DNA of 32,467 bases from RGIG4140 sp045635565 (lineage in GTDB: Bacteria; Pseudomonadota; Alphaproteobacteria; CAAHEQ01; UBA3637): positions 1 through 32,467 of the forward strand of contig JAZTVX010000008.1 of assembly GCA_045635565.1 (NCBI GenBank), written 5' to 3'. Below the pieces are notes generated by a model. It saw only the letters and a list, made by a program, of their open reading frames with translations. It was not told the origin of the DNA and ran no database searches. A program made the translations under genes and the position numbers. This document shows positions 1-8,598 of this stretch, in pieces. Position 1 is the stretch's first letter; each line of letters begins with the position of its first letter.

Positions 1-10
1 GGAGGAAAAC

Positions 11-382
11 ATGAAAAAATTATTATTCATTTTAATATTATCAATAACGATACCGAGTCTGACGTACGCTAAATGTGATGGTGGCGTAGAAACGAAGGGT
101 AAAAATGGGCATGATTATTGTATCAGTGACCAAAAAATGAACTGGTGGAGTGCCTTTGCTTGGTGTAAGGCTAACGAACGGCATCTGGCAACGTTGGATG
201 AAGCCTGTAACAATCAAAGTTGGTCTAATAATTGTCAAAATTTAGCCGTTGGTCTTAATAAAGGCGGATGGACAGCGATAGCAACAGGCGAGGATTCTGC
301 TTATTATGTTTTTATTAGTGTTGGAAATGTGCTTAAAGATGTTCGAAACAACTATCGAGATCGTCGTGCCTTATGTTATTAA
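11..382 (+). CDS. Small secreted Cys/Trp-rich protein, function unknown
   Basis: A 123-residue protein with a clear Sec signal peptide: MKK, a hydrophobic run to about residue 17, and a likely cut after TYA (residue 20). The mature part of about 100 residues has six or seven cysteines and a WWSAFAWCKA segment near residue 46, then a CNNQSW...NNCQNL pair of cysteines. This suggests a disulfide-bonded periplasmic or surface domain, loosely like short C-type-lectin-like or pilin-associated secreted modules of alphaproteobacteria. That likeness is an impression, not a family assignment. GGAGG at bases 1-5 lies just upstream of the ATG and supports the start. The gene converges on leuS and the two share a hairpin terminator. 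Upstream context is outside the window. Confidence 0.75.
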   Translation: MKKLLFILILSITIPSLTYAKCDGGVETKGKNGHDYCISDQKMNWWSAFAWCKANERHLATLDEACNNQSWSNNCQNLAVGLNKGGWTAIATGEDSAYYVFISVGNVLKDVRNNYRDRRALCY

Positions 383-403
383 CCCTGTTTGTCGTTCAAA
401 AAA

Positions 404-434
404 GCCCTATTTGAATAAACAGGGCTTCTTTTTA
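404..434. terminator. Bidirectional hairpin terminator between the secreted-protein gene and leuS
   Basis: The arms GCCCTATTT (404-412) and AAACAGGGC (417-425) pair over 9 positions with one mismatch around a 4-base loop. A T-rich run follows on the plus strand and six A's precede it (T's on the minus strand), so it can stop both converging transcripts. A second CCCTGTTT at 383-390 could compete for the right arm. Confidence 0.75.
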
Positions 435-450
435 TCAAACAAAATATCAA

Positions 451-2955
451 TTATTTTACAACAAAATTAACCAACCTGTTCGGAACATAGACTTCTTTCA
501 AAATGGTTTTCCCGTCAATAAATGTTTTTACATTATCATTTTCTTTGGCTAATGATAAAACATCTTCTTTGGAAATTTGAACAGGAACGGTGATAACAGC
601 CCGTTTTTTACCCATAACTTGTACAACGATGTCCATTGTGTCCGATTGAGTCATGGCTTCATCATATGTCGGCCAAGAAGCATAGGCTATACTGTCATGA
701 TGTCCCAGTCTTTCCCATAATTCTTCGGCAATGTGAGGGGCTTGTGGTGAAAGTAATAACACAAATTTTTCCATATCAGCATAGGAAACAGGTTCAGCCG
801 ACTTATAAACGGCATTGATAAATTCCATCAATTTGGCAATAGCCGTATTATAACTCATTCTGTCCATATCTTCACTGACACCTTTGACTGTTTTATGCAT
901 CAGTTTTGTTAATTCAACACTACCGTTTTCGGCTAATTTACCTTCTGTTTCAAATAAATTCCATACTCGTTTTAAGAAACGATTAACCCCGTTAATACCG
1001 TCATTTGACCATGGTTTTTCGGCTTCAATCGGTCCCATAAACATTTCGTATAAACGCATGGAATCTGCCCCGTGTTCAATCACAACATCGTCCGGATTGA
1101 CAACGTTGTAACGGGATTTACTCATCTTTTCAATTTGTGTTTTAACAGGTACACCCGTTTGTTTAACAAACCATTGTCCGTTTTTGTTTTCAACTTCATG
1201 CGGATAGTAATATTTCCCGTTGTCATCTTGGTATGAATAAGCCAAAACCATCCCTTGATTGACTAATTTTTTAAACGGTTCATCGCAAGAAACCAAACCG
1301 GCATCAAATAAAACTTTTTGCCAGAAACGGGCGTACAATAAGTGTAAAACAGCATGTTCAACACCGCCGATATAGACATCAACCGGCATCCAATATTCAT
1401 CGGCTTCCTTGCTCCATGCTTCATTGGTGTTGTGCGGGTCACAATAACGCAGGAAATACCACGATGATCCAGCCCATTGAGGCATTGTATTTGTTTCCCG
1501 TTGTGCCGGTTTTCCTGTTTCACTGTCAATCGTGTTAACCCAATCCGTTACACGAGCCAACGGTGGTTCCCCATCTTCTGTTGGTCTGAATTCGGCTAAT
1601 GGTGGTAATAAAACCGGTAAATCCGTCATCGGAACAGATTTAATCGTGCCGTCTTCACAATGGATAATCGGGAACGGTTCGCCCCAGTAACGTTGACGAG
1701 CAAATAACCAATCCCGCAAACGATAGTTAACGGTACCTTTTCCGACATGATTGGCTTCTAACCATTCAATCATTTTGGCTTTGGATTCTTTGACATGTAA
1801 TCCATTCAAGAAGGAGGAGTTAATTAAAGCCCCATCACCTTCATGTGCTTCAACCGTAATATCGCCGCCTTCAATAACCTGAATAATGGGAATATTGAAT
1901 TTTTTGGCAAAATCATAGTCCCGTTGGTCGTGAGCAGGTACTGCCATAATGGCACCATAACCATAGTCACCTAACACATAATCAGCAATGTAAATCGGTA
2001 ATTTGTGACCATTAACCGGATTGATGGCATAAGCCCCTGTGAACGCTCCTGTTTTTTCTTTGGAATCAGCTAATCTGTCTTGAGCTGACTTGTGAGCCGT
2101 TGCTTCAATATATTTTTCAACGGTTTCTTTTTGTTCGGGGGTCGTAATTTCCTTAACAAGAGCATGTTCCGGTGCTAAAACACAATAAGTTGCCCCAAAC
2201 AACGTATCAGGACGAGTGGTATAAACCGTAAATTCGGCATTTGTGCCATCGATTTTGAAGATAACATCAGCCCCTGTTGATTTGCCAATCCATTCCCGTT
2301 GCATTGTTTTAATGCTTTCCGGCCAATCTACTTTATCCAATCCTTCAAGTAATTTTTCAGCATAAGCCGTGATTTTTAACATCCATTGACGTAATGGTTT
2401 ACGAACAACTTCATCACCTGTTTCGACGTATTTACCGTCTTTGACTTCTTCATTGGCTAAAACAGTCCCCAATTTCGGACACCAGTTCACCGGTGTGATA
2501 ACTTCATAAGCCAACCCTTTATCAAACAAAATTTTGAAAATCCATTGTGTCCATTTGTAGTAGTTGGGGTCAGTTGTATCAATTTCTCTGTCCCAGTCAT
2601 ATGAAAAACCGATTTTTTTCAATTGAGAACGAAACTTGTCAGCATTCATTTTACTGACATCTGCCGGATGCATGCCTGAACGTTCGGCATATCTTTCCGT
2701 TGGCAAACCGAAAGCATCCCAGCCCATCGGGTGAAGGACGTTATAACCCTGCATGCGTTTATGACGGGCAATAATATCGGAAATCGTGTAGTTTTCTGCA
2801 TGACCGACATGTAATCCGGCTCCTGACGGATAAGGGAACATATCCAACACATAAAATTTCTTTTTCGACTTATCAATTTCAGCCTTGAATGTTTTGTGTT
2901 CATCCCAATATTTTTGCCATTTTTGTTCTATCTCAATATGATTATATTCTGCCAT
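451..2955 (-). CDS. leuS: Leucyl-tRNA synthetase
   Basis: Class I aminoacyl-tRNA synthetase that charges tRNA-Leu in the cytoplasm. At 834 residues it has normal bacterial length. The HIGH-type signature is HVGH at residues 49-52 within FPYPSGAGLHVGH, and the KMSKS loop is exact at 610-614. Between them lies the CP1 editing domain, with the conserved TTRPDTLFGATY threonine-rich segment near residue 245 and the AVPAHDQRDYDFA segment near 340. The C-terminal anticodon-binding domain includes SPQAPHIAEELWERLG. The start is supported by AAGGAA just upstream of the ATG at 2955. In many alphaproteobacteria leuS neighbours lptE and holA; here those are about 8 kb away, so the order is rearranged. 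The gene appears intact and vertically inherited. Confidence 0.98.
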   Translation of the reverse strand: MAEYNHIEIEQKWQKYWDEHKTFKAEIDKSKKKFYVLDMFPYPSGAGLHVGHAENYTISDIIARHKRMQGYNVLHPMGWDAFGLPTERYAERSGMHPADVSKMNADKFRSQLKKIGFSYDWDREIDTTDPNYYKWTQWIFKILFDKGLAYEVITPVNWCPKLGTVLANEEVKDGKYVETGDEVVRKPLRQWMLKITAYAEKLLEGLDKVDWPESIKTMQREWIGKSTGADVIFKIDGTNAEFTVYTTRPDTLFGATYCVLAPEHALVKEITTPEQKETVEKYIEATAHKSAQDRLADSKEKTGAFTGAYAINPVNGHKLPIYIADYVLGDYGYGAIMAVPAHDQRDYDFAKKFNIPIIQVIEGGDITVEAHEGDGALINSSFLNGLHVKESKAKMIEWLEANHVGKGTVNYRLRDWLFARQRYWGEPFPIIHCEDGTIKSVPMTDLPVLLPPLAEFRPTEDGEPPLARVTDWVNTIDSETGKPAQRETNTMPQWAGSSWYFLRYCDPHNTNEAWSKEADEYWMPVDVYIGGVEHAVLHLLYARFWQKVLFDAGLVSCDEPFKKLVNQGMVLAYSYQDDNGKYYYPHEVENKNGQWFVKQTGVPVKTQIEKMSKSRYNVVNPDDVVIEHGADSMRLYEMFMGPIEAEKPWSNDGINGVNRFLKRVWNLFETEGKLAENGSVELTKLMHKTVKGVSEDMDRMSYNTAIAKLMEFINAVYKSAEPVSYADMEKFVLLLSPQAPHIAEELWERLGHHDSIAYASWPTYDEAMTQSDTMDIVVQVMGKKRAVITVPVQISKEDVLSLAKENDNVKTFIDGKTILKEVYVPNRLVNFVVK

Positions 2956-3082
2956 TGCTTTTCCTTATCAGTTAATAGTTTCAGAATGTTCTAATCGTAT
3001 AATATTTTCAACAAAAAAGAAAGTTTTTTTTATAAAAAAATCAACAATCGTCCTTGATGATGCTCTCTCTTGGACTGCATAT

Positions 3083-3110
3083 AAAAAAAGCGAGAAGAAT
3101 ATCCTCTCGC
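3083..3110 (-). terminator. Hairpin terminator after the Pro/Gln-rich lipoprotein gene
   Basis: The arms GCGAGA (3090-3095) and TCTCGC (3105-3110) form a 6-bp GC-rich stem with a 9-base loop. Read on the minus strand, it is followed by seven T's (3083-3089). It lies 20 bases past the stop codon of the gene at 3131-3856. Confidence 0.7.
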
Positions 3111-3130
3111 TTCTATGATTTATTTTATCC

Positions 3131-3856
3131 TTATTTTGTGACACATTGCGGACAAGGGTCATTCGGATTCGGACACGGACAAACAACTTTTGGTTCTGTC
3201 GGTGCTTTTTCCTTTTGATATGTTTCCCACCATGTTTCATTTGGCAATGGTTTCGGAGCCGGAACAACTTCCAACGGTTTTTCAACAACTGTTTCTGTTG
3301 TGGTTACCGTAACGACTTTCGGTTGTTCAACGATAACTTTTTGTTGAGCACATGTTGTACATGGAGCCATTTCTGCTTCATATAATTCCTGTGTTTTAAA
3401 TACGCAGTTTGTTGCAGCCCCACACGGAGCAACTTCTTGAACAATGACTTGTGCCGGTTGGGCCTGAACAACAGGAACAGGAGCTAAAACAGGTTGCGGT
3501 GCCGGTTGAGATACCGGTTGAACGGCAACTTCTTTTACCGTTGTTGTTACCTGTTTTGTTTGAACTTGACCATCAGCCGTAACCGTTCCCTTGGAAACAC
3601 CGTTGCTGACAACAGCAACCGGTTGACCGGAACAATCTTCTGTTACGGTGTATGTTTTCGGTTTATTGTTTTCATACGTTGCAATCACACAACGACGATA
3701 AGCATCATGTTCATCAATAAATTGACAACCGATGGCATTACGGATTTCTGATCGATTTTTTGCCCGTTCTTCGGCTGCTTTATCCAAATCCGGTTCAAAA
3801 GCCGTACATGCTGACAATAATGTCAAAGCAACACCAATACATAATAATTTTTTCAT
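3131..3856 (-). CDS. Pro/Gln-rich lipoprotein with Cys clusters, function unknown
   Basis: A 241-residue envelope lipoprotein. The signal peptide MKKLLCIGVALTLLSAC ends in a lipobox (LSAC), so Cys17 is the expected lipidated residue. After a charged stretch, a compact region (about 40-100) holds CQFIDEHDAYRRCVIATYEN. A low-complexity tether rich in Pro, Gln, Val and Ala (about 110-150) follows, then a second Cys-bearing region (PCGAATNC, PCTTCAQQ), a Thr/Val-rich stretch and a C-terminal tail with six closely spaced prolines and four cysteines. This layout fits an outer-membrane anchored spacer protein, perhaps disulfide-linked. No known family is recognised. It is a single-gene unit with its own promoter (3890-3918) and terminator. 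The AAAAGGAGCG ribosome site supports the start. Confidence 0.8.
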   Translation of the reverse strand: MKKLLCIGVALTLLSACTAFEPDLDKAAEERAKNRSEIRNAIGCQFIDEHDAYRRCVIATYENNKPKTYTVTEDCSGQPVAVVSNGVSKGTVTADGQVQTKQVTTTVKEVAVQPVSQPAPQPVLAPVPVVQAQPAQVIVQEVAPCGAATNCVFKTQELYEAEMAPCTTCAQQKVIVEQPKVVTVTTTETVVEKPLEVVPAPKPLPNETWWETYQKEKAPTEPKVVCPCPNPNDPCPQCVTK

Positions 3857-3889
3857 GCAACGCTCCTTTTAAAATTAACTCTATTTACC

Positions 3890-3918
3890 GTTATACAAAC
3901 TTTTTTTTCAAAAATCAA
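3890..3918 (-). promoter_or_regulatory. Sigma70-type promoter for the 3131-3856 lipoprotein
   Basis: On the minus strand, TTGATT (3918-3913) and TATAAC (3895-3890) are separated by 17 bases, about 33 bases upstream of the start codon. Both boxes are close to consensus. Confidence 0.65.
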
Positions 3919-4033
3919 TTGATTTTTTCATCTTTTTTATTTTTTAAACGGATATCTTTGGATTGAAGTGATATTCAATCCTGAAAAGAAACAGATTGAA
4001 GAATGTGATTAAATTGCATCATTTTTGTTTTTG

Positions 4034-5440
4034 TTAACTGCGAACACGGTCTGTATTTGTCCGTTTCGGGTGTTGAGAAGAAGTCATCTTTTGTTCGTAA
4101 TACGGAATGAGGTATTTTTCAACCCCTCGGTCAAAATAGGACAATAAAGCCGTCACCGTTTCATAGGAACAAGCAATGTCAATCAGTGATTTTTCAGGTT
4201 TAGATTGATTGATATACAAATACGTTAAATATGAATCATTATGCGGTTTCATGTCTCTTGCTCGAATAAATCCCATGTATCGACCTTCCAATCGTTCCAT
4301 GTATTGTTTGAAGTATTCAGAAGGTTGTCTTGGGGCTAATTTTTGCCGTTTTTCCGGTTGTACCAAGACTTGAGTGCGTAAAAGATAATCTTGTCGCATC
4401 GATAAATGTAACTCATCTAATTGTCGTTGTTGACAATACAAATGACGTAAATATTCAATCAACATCAATTGTGATCGTTGTCGATATCTTAAATTGATAC
4501 CGACTCTGTCAATCACATCGAATGTTTTTTCCAATTCTGCCCGTGTTAAATTGATTTTGCGTAATTGTGTGAAATCAAATACCGGTCCCATCGGGGTCAT
4601 TTTAATTTGCTGTCGTGCTTTTTCCGGCATTTTATATAATACTTTGTCATACGGTTGTACAAACTCACGCATATAACCGGTCATCGATGATATTGAGGCA
4701 TAATGCCAAGCCCGTGATAAACGTTCTTTTTCAATTTCTTCAAGGGTCCATTCTCCGGCATTGTCAGGAGGTAACCATTGAGCAAACAATTTACAAAATC
4801 GATTAAAATGAGCCGAAACTTTTTGAGCGTAATCAGGTGACAATGCGATGCTTTGTGATTCAAATGCTAATTGTTTGGATAAGGCGTTTTTTTCGGCTTC
4901 TTCCAGTATCATCAATTGCATAACTTCTGCTTCTGTTAATGTGTCGGATAAATAATGACACCATTTTTCCCCGTCGTTAACAGGTAAATACGGAAAAATA
5001 CTCAATCCGACAAATAAATAACGGTCAATTGTGTGTGCTAATTCATGTATTAAGGTTGTCGTTACAAAAGGGGTTGGCAGACAAACCTGTTTTGATGATA
5101 AAAAAACCATACCGTTGCCGGAATAACCATTTGTGTTTTCATCTTGTTCATCAAATATATCCAATGTAATGCCGGCAGGAACCTGACGTAACCACAGACG
5201 GGCCGACGGTAGTTGATTGGCAAAATGTAATGCCGATAAAACAATATCTGAAAATGTTTTTGTTTCATCGGTTACCAAATCGATTTTGTGATGTGGATTG
5301 ATGATACGAAACGATTCAAAAATGGCTTGGATATCTTGTTCCGATAAAGGGGGATTTATTTGATTTTTTTGTTTTAAATCAAATTCTTCCGGATTAGAAT
5401 GTTGTGTATAAAAAACGCTTGAACATGGCGGGTATAACAT
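4034..5440 (-). CDS. Putative zinc-metallopeptidase-like protein (HELAH motif)
   Basis: A 468-residue protein without a recognisable family name. The key feature is TTLIHELAHTIDRY, with HELAH at residues 132-136. This is a canonical HExxH zinc-binding helix, preceded by a beta-rich stretch (about 70-125) such as proteins with a minimal metallopeptidase fold have. A third zinc ligand is not obvious; E169/E171 in the TEAEVMQL segment is one candidate by position. The rest, from about 190, is helical, charged and rich in Arg, Gln and Tyr. There is no signal peptide, so it is probably cytoplasmic. It could be an effector-like or housekeeping peptidase, or an inactive relative. The start has AAGGA six bases upstream and a perfect consensus promoter (5464-5492), so it is likely well expressed. 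Confidence 0.7.
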   Translation of the reverse strand: MLYPPCSSVFYTQHSNPEEFDLKQKNQINPPLSEQDIQAIFESFRIINPHHKIDLVTDETKTFSDIVLSALHFANQLPSARLWLRQVPAGITLDIFDEQDENTNGYSGNGMVFLSSKQVCLPTPFVTTTLIHELAHTIDRYLFVGLSIFPYLPVNDGEKWCHYLSDTLTEAEVMQLMILEEAEKNALSKQLAFESQSIALSPDYAQKVSAHFNRFCKLFAQWLPPDNAGEWTLEEIEKERLSRAWHYASISSMTGYMREFVQPYDKVLYKMPEKARQQIKMTPMGPVFDFTQLRKINLTRAELEKTFDVIDRVGINLRYRQRSQLMLIEYLRHLYCQQRQLDELHLSMRQDYLLRTQVLVQPEKRQKLAPRQPSEYFKQYMERLEGRYMGFIRARDMKPHNDSYLTYLYINQSKPEKSLIDIACSYETVTALLSYFDRGVEKYLIPYYEQKMTSSQHPKRTNTDRVRS

Positions 5441-5463
5441 TTGATATCCTTTTGTTAAATTGT

Positions 5464-5492
5464 ATTATACGTCGATTATATATATTTGTCAA
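5464..5492 (-). promoter_or_regulatory. Perfect-consensus sigma70 promoter for the HELAH protein
   Basis: On the minus strand, TTGACA (5492-5487) and TATAAT (5469-5464) have a 17-base spacer: both hexamers and the spacing are exact consensus. It sits in the 303-base divergent region 5441-5743, which also holds the rnr promoter. I see nothing else there. Confidence 0.85.
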
Positions 5493-5679
5493 TATTTCAT
5501 AAATATAAGAACTTTAAAATATTTTTATATCTGGAGGCAGATGGTGTATTTGTATCAAAAAATGTGTGGAAAAAATTGATTTGTATCCGATTGTAACCAT
5601 TTGTTGGTTGTGTAACAGATGGCATTTTCCATTTCGTTTTTTTGTTTTCATTTTCGTAGTCATGCTTGTTAAATGACCC

Positions 5680-5708
5680 TTGCAACACAGATAAAAGCAT
5701 GTTAAAAT
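5680..5708 (+). promoter_or_regulatory. Promoter for rnr
   Basis: TTGCAA (5680-5685), 17-base spacer, TAAAAT (5703-5708), 35 bases before the rnr start codon. Confidence 0.65.
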
Positions 5709-5743
5709 AAAAAAAAAGATATCTTTGAATGAAAGGATAACGC

Positions 5744-7873
5744 ATGACAAAACAAAAAACGTTTCCTGATATGTCTGAATTAACGGCTTTTTTGAATGCT
5801 CAATCAGGCAGTGTTTCCAAAAAACAATTGGCTCGGGTTTTTAAAATTAAAGGGGATGACAGAACCCTGTTACGCCGTATGCTCAAAGATTTGCAAAAAA
5901 AGGGGGTGGTGGAACGGGAAAAATCATCTCACAGTTATCGGATTTTAATGTCCGGACGGTTGCCTGAACTGTGTCAGGCTGAAATTACAGGTCAGGATTC
6001 TATGGGTGATTTATTGGCTCGCCCGTATGAATGGACATCACAGGAAACACCCCCTCAAATCTTGATTGTTAAGAATAAAATTACACCACCTGCCGGTGTG
6101 GGAGATGTTGTACAGGTTCGTGTCAAATATATCAGTCAACACCTGTATGAGGGGACGGTTTTGAAACGATTGACACATGGGGATAATCAATTGGTCGGAC
6201 TTTATGAAAACGGGCGTGTTTTATGTGTTGACAGACGTATTACAACGCCTTTTTCATTGCCGGACATTCCTCGTTATGTGAAAAATCGTGATTTGATTTT
6301 GTTTGACGCCCCGATGATACGTTCCCGTCAACCGGTGGCACGTTTTGTGCAACGTATCGGGTCAGCTGATGAACCGTTTTCGGCAACATTGATGGCATTA
6401 TATATCCATAAAATTCCATTTTTGTTTTCTGAACAAACGTTAAAGCAGGCAGAAAAAGTCAAAGTTCCTGATGTAGATGACAATCGTCTTGATTTAACAC
6501 AAATTCCTTTTGTCACGATTGACGGAGATGATGCACGGGATTTTGATGATGCCGTTTGGGCTGAGGAAGATAAAAATCCGTCAAATAAAGGTGGATTTCA
6601 TATCATGGTCGGGATTGCCGATGTATCATGGTATGTGCGTAGTGGAACGGCTCTTGACCGTGACGCATGGACACGGGGTAATTCCGTTTATTTTCCCGAC
6701 AGAGTGATTCCCATGTTACCCGTTGAATTATCGAATGGTGTTTGTTCGTTGAAACCCCATGAAAAAAGGGCTTCTTTAGTATGTGAAATTTGGATTGACA
6801 AGAACGGCCGTAAAATCAAACATCGGTTTCAACGGTGTTTAATTCAATCCGAACGTCGTTTGACGTATGCACAAGTACAAGATGCGTTAGATAATAAACA
6901 ACTAATTATCGGATTGGAACGGGAAATTCAAGCCCTGCATGATGTTTATGTTTTATTGAAAAAGCAACGCACAAAACGAGGTGTCATGGAAATTGATGTA
7001 CCCGAACAGGAAATCCGCCTGAACAAGGCCGGTGAAGTTGTTCGTATTCAAACACGTCAACAAACGGACAGTATGCGTTTGATTGAAGAATTGATGATTT
7101 TAGCGAATGTATCGGCAGCCGAAACGTTGGAAGAAAAGGGATTACCAACGATGTATCGGGTTCATGATAAACCGTCGGCTTCCAAAGTTGCTTTGTTAAA
7201 CATGTTTTTAAAATCTGTTGGATTACAAACAAAACACCCGTTAAATGAACAATCACAAGCCAAAGATTTTAATGCTGTTTTAACCCAAACAGACGGGACA
7301 AGTAAAGATTTTGCCATTAACGAATTTGTATTAAGAACGCAATCGCAAGCCATCTATTCATCGGAAAATATCGGTCATTTTGGTTTGTCTTTGGAACGGT
7401 ATGCTCATTTTACGTCCCCCATTCGTCGATATGCTGATTTGATGGTGCATCGGGCATTGGTAACGGCTCTCAAATTAGGGGAGGGTGGTTTAAGTGATGA
7501 TGACAAAGCCTCTTTTGATAAAACGGCACAACATATTTCTTACACAGAAAGGCAGGCGTCTTCTGCCGAACATGATGCGAATGACAGATATACGTCTTCG
7601 TTTTTGAAAAACAAAGTCGGTAAAAAACTGACAGGACAAATTTCATCTGTCACAGCATTTGGTTTATTTGTACGTCTCAAACCGTTTGGGGCAGACGGAT
7701 TTTTACCAATGCGATATTTAGGCAGTGATTTTTTTGATTATGATGATGAAAAACAACGCTTGACAGGGCGTTCAACCGGTCAAACATATACGTTAGGCGA
7801 TACAATTCATGTGTTGTTAAAAGAATGTGATACACTGACAGGCAGTATTTTATTACAACCCGTCCGACGATGA
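5744..7873 (+). CDS. rnr: Ribonuclease R (RNB family 3'-5' exoribonuclease)
   Basis: A processive hydrolytic 3'-5' exoribonuclease that degrades structured RNA and helps with rRNA and tmRNA quality control. The 709 residues run in the usual order: an N-terminal winged-helix segment (about 1-70), cold-shock-like domains (about 75-225), the RNB catalytic domain from about 245 to 580, and a C-terminal S1 domain (about 625-705, GKKLTGQISSVTAFGLFVRL). The catalytic signature TIDGDDARDFDDAV has DGDDARDFDD at residues 260-269 and supplies the magnesium-binding aspartates; FTSPIRRYADLMVHR near residue 560 is also conserved. GAAAGGA precedes the ATG. Downstream, 216 bases separate it from the converging mazF gene without a convincing terminator. 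Confidence 0.97.
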   Translation: MTKQKTFPDMSELTAFLNAQSGSVSKKQLARVFKIKGDDRTLLRRMLKDLQKKGVVEREKSSHSYRILMSGRLPELCQAEITGQDSMGDLLARPYEWTSQETPPQILIVKNKITPPAGVGDVVQVRVKYISQHLYEGTVLKRLTHGDNQLVGLYENGRVLCVDRRITTPFSLPDIPRYVKNRDLILFDAPMIRSRQPVARFVQRIGSADEPFSATLMALYIHKIPFLFSEQTLKQAEKVKVPDVDDNRLDLTQIPFVTIDGDDARDFDDAVWAEEDKNPSNKGGFHIMVGIADVSWYVRSGTALDRDAWTRGNSVYFPDRVIPMLPVELSNGVCSLKPHEKRASLVCEIWIDKNGRKIKHRFQRCLIQSERRLTYAQVQDALDNKQLIIGLEREIQALHDVYVLLKKQRTKRGVMEIDVPEQEIRLNKAGEVVRIQTRQQTDSMRLIEELMILANVSAAETLEEKGLPTMYRVHDKPSASKVALLNMFLKSVGLQTKHPLNEQSQAKDFNAVLTQTDGTSKDFAINEFVLRTQSQAIYSSENIGHFGLSLERYAHFTSPIRRYADLMVHRALVTALKLGEGGLSDDDKASFDKTAQHISYTERQASSAEHDANDRYTSSFLKNKVGKKLTGQISSVTAFGLFVRLKPFGADGFLPMRYLGSDFFDYDDEKQRLTGRSTGQTYTLGDTIHVLLKECDTLTGSILLQPVRR

Positions 7874-8089
7874 AAAAGTACCTAATGCGTTGGCATGCAG
7901 ACGATGAACACATTTGTTTTGCTGTTGTACTTTATTGTAATATAACAGAGTATGTGATGTTATATTCAAAGAATGCGATACACGAACAAGGTGTTTTTTG
8001 CTGTCATACATGCTTTTGGGGTGTGAGTTACATCTTGTTTATCGGGTTATGTTTTTTTTACCAACCTATTATTCTCTCTATCATTCATT

Positions 8090-8395
8090 TTACGGAGCGA
8101 AAAACTTCGTTAACAGTGTTAAAATCTGCATATGTGTTTGTTCAGGTAACAAACCGATTTTATTTTTGAGTTGATTTTTATTCATGGGTTGTATCATATC
8201 CATGGCAATCCATGCCCGTTTACCTTTTAAACCGATACCGATACGGGACGGTAACGGTGTCGGAACGGTTGTAATTGGGGCAATCAGAACATAGGGTAAC
8301 ATATCATTTAATTCATCAGGCGAAATAATTAAACACGGTTTTTCGGCCTCTGTTTCACCACACATATATACTTCAAAACGTTTTACCATTGCCAT
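8090..8395 (-). CDS. MazF/PemK-family endoribonuclease toxin
   Basis: A 101-residue type II toxin of the PemK/MazF fold, expected to cleave mRNA at short sequence motifs. Visible family traits are the early beta strand followed by KPCLIISPDELND, a conserved central PYVLIAPITTVPTPLPSRIGI with the T/S and R residues of the family's active-site strand, then GLKGKRAWIAMDMIQPMNK, where the short D(M/Q)I segment is typical, and a C-terminal helix. The gene overlaps the antitoxin gene by 13 bases if it starts at the ATG at 8395, or by 7 if it starts at the second ATG (8389). Both ATGs lie inside the last antitoxin codons, so translation is coupled. It ends convergent with rnr. Confidence 0.88.
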   Translation of the reverse strand: MAMVKRFEVYMCGETEAEKPCLIISPDELNDMLPYVLIAPITTVPTPLPSRIGIGLKGKRAWIAMDMIQPMNKNQLKNKIGLLPEQTHMQILTLLTKFFAP

Positions 8396-8598
8396 TCTCC
8401 GTCATAAGCCGTTAAAGAAAGTTGTGCATCGGCTATTTTTTCACGCCAACCGGCTCGTTCCTGATGAATGGCAGATAAAACAACTCTCTTTTGTTCTACT
8501 GTTAAATTGAGTTCTTTTTGAAATTCGCATTCCTTAATTACGTTTTTGGGTAAGCGAATCCCCCATGAATTGCCGATTTTGGTTAATTTAACACGCAT
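8383..8598 (-). CDS. MazE/AbrB-type antitoxin
   Basis: A 71-residue antitoxin with an N-terminal AbrB/SpoVT swapped-hairpin DNA-binding domain: the stretch MRVKLTKIGNSWGIRLPKNV shows the diagnostic GNSxGIRLPK pattern. The C-terminal half (about 45-71, with AGWREKIADAQLS and an acidic, Trp-rich tail) should wrap around and block the toxin. It starts directly after the stop codon of the upstream coiled-coil membrane protein (TAA then ATG, no gap). Its ribosome site, AGGGAGG, lies inside the last codons of that gene. As in other pairs, MazE alone or with MazF probably represses the operon, but no separate promoter is visible here. Confidence 0.88.
   Translation of the reverse strand: MRVKLTKIGNSWGIRLPKNVIKECEFQKELNLTVEQKRVVLSAIHQERAGWREKIADAQLSLTAYDGEWQW

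Noticed and set aside
5497..5750. Two overlapping minus-strand ORFs of about 80 codons upstream of rnr
   Set aside because: They cover the rnr promoter and the divergent control region, are low complexity and lack ribosome sites.
7870..8169. 99-codon plus-strand ORF whose ATG overlaps the rnr stop (ATGA)
   Set aside because: It has no domain, an odd composition and runs 80 bases into the converging mazF gene. The overlap with the stop is suggestive but not enough.
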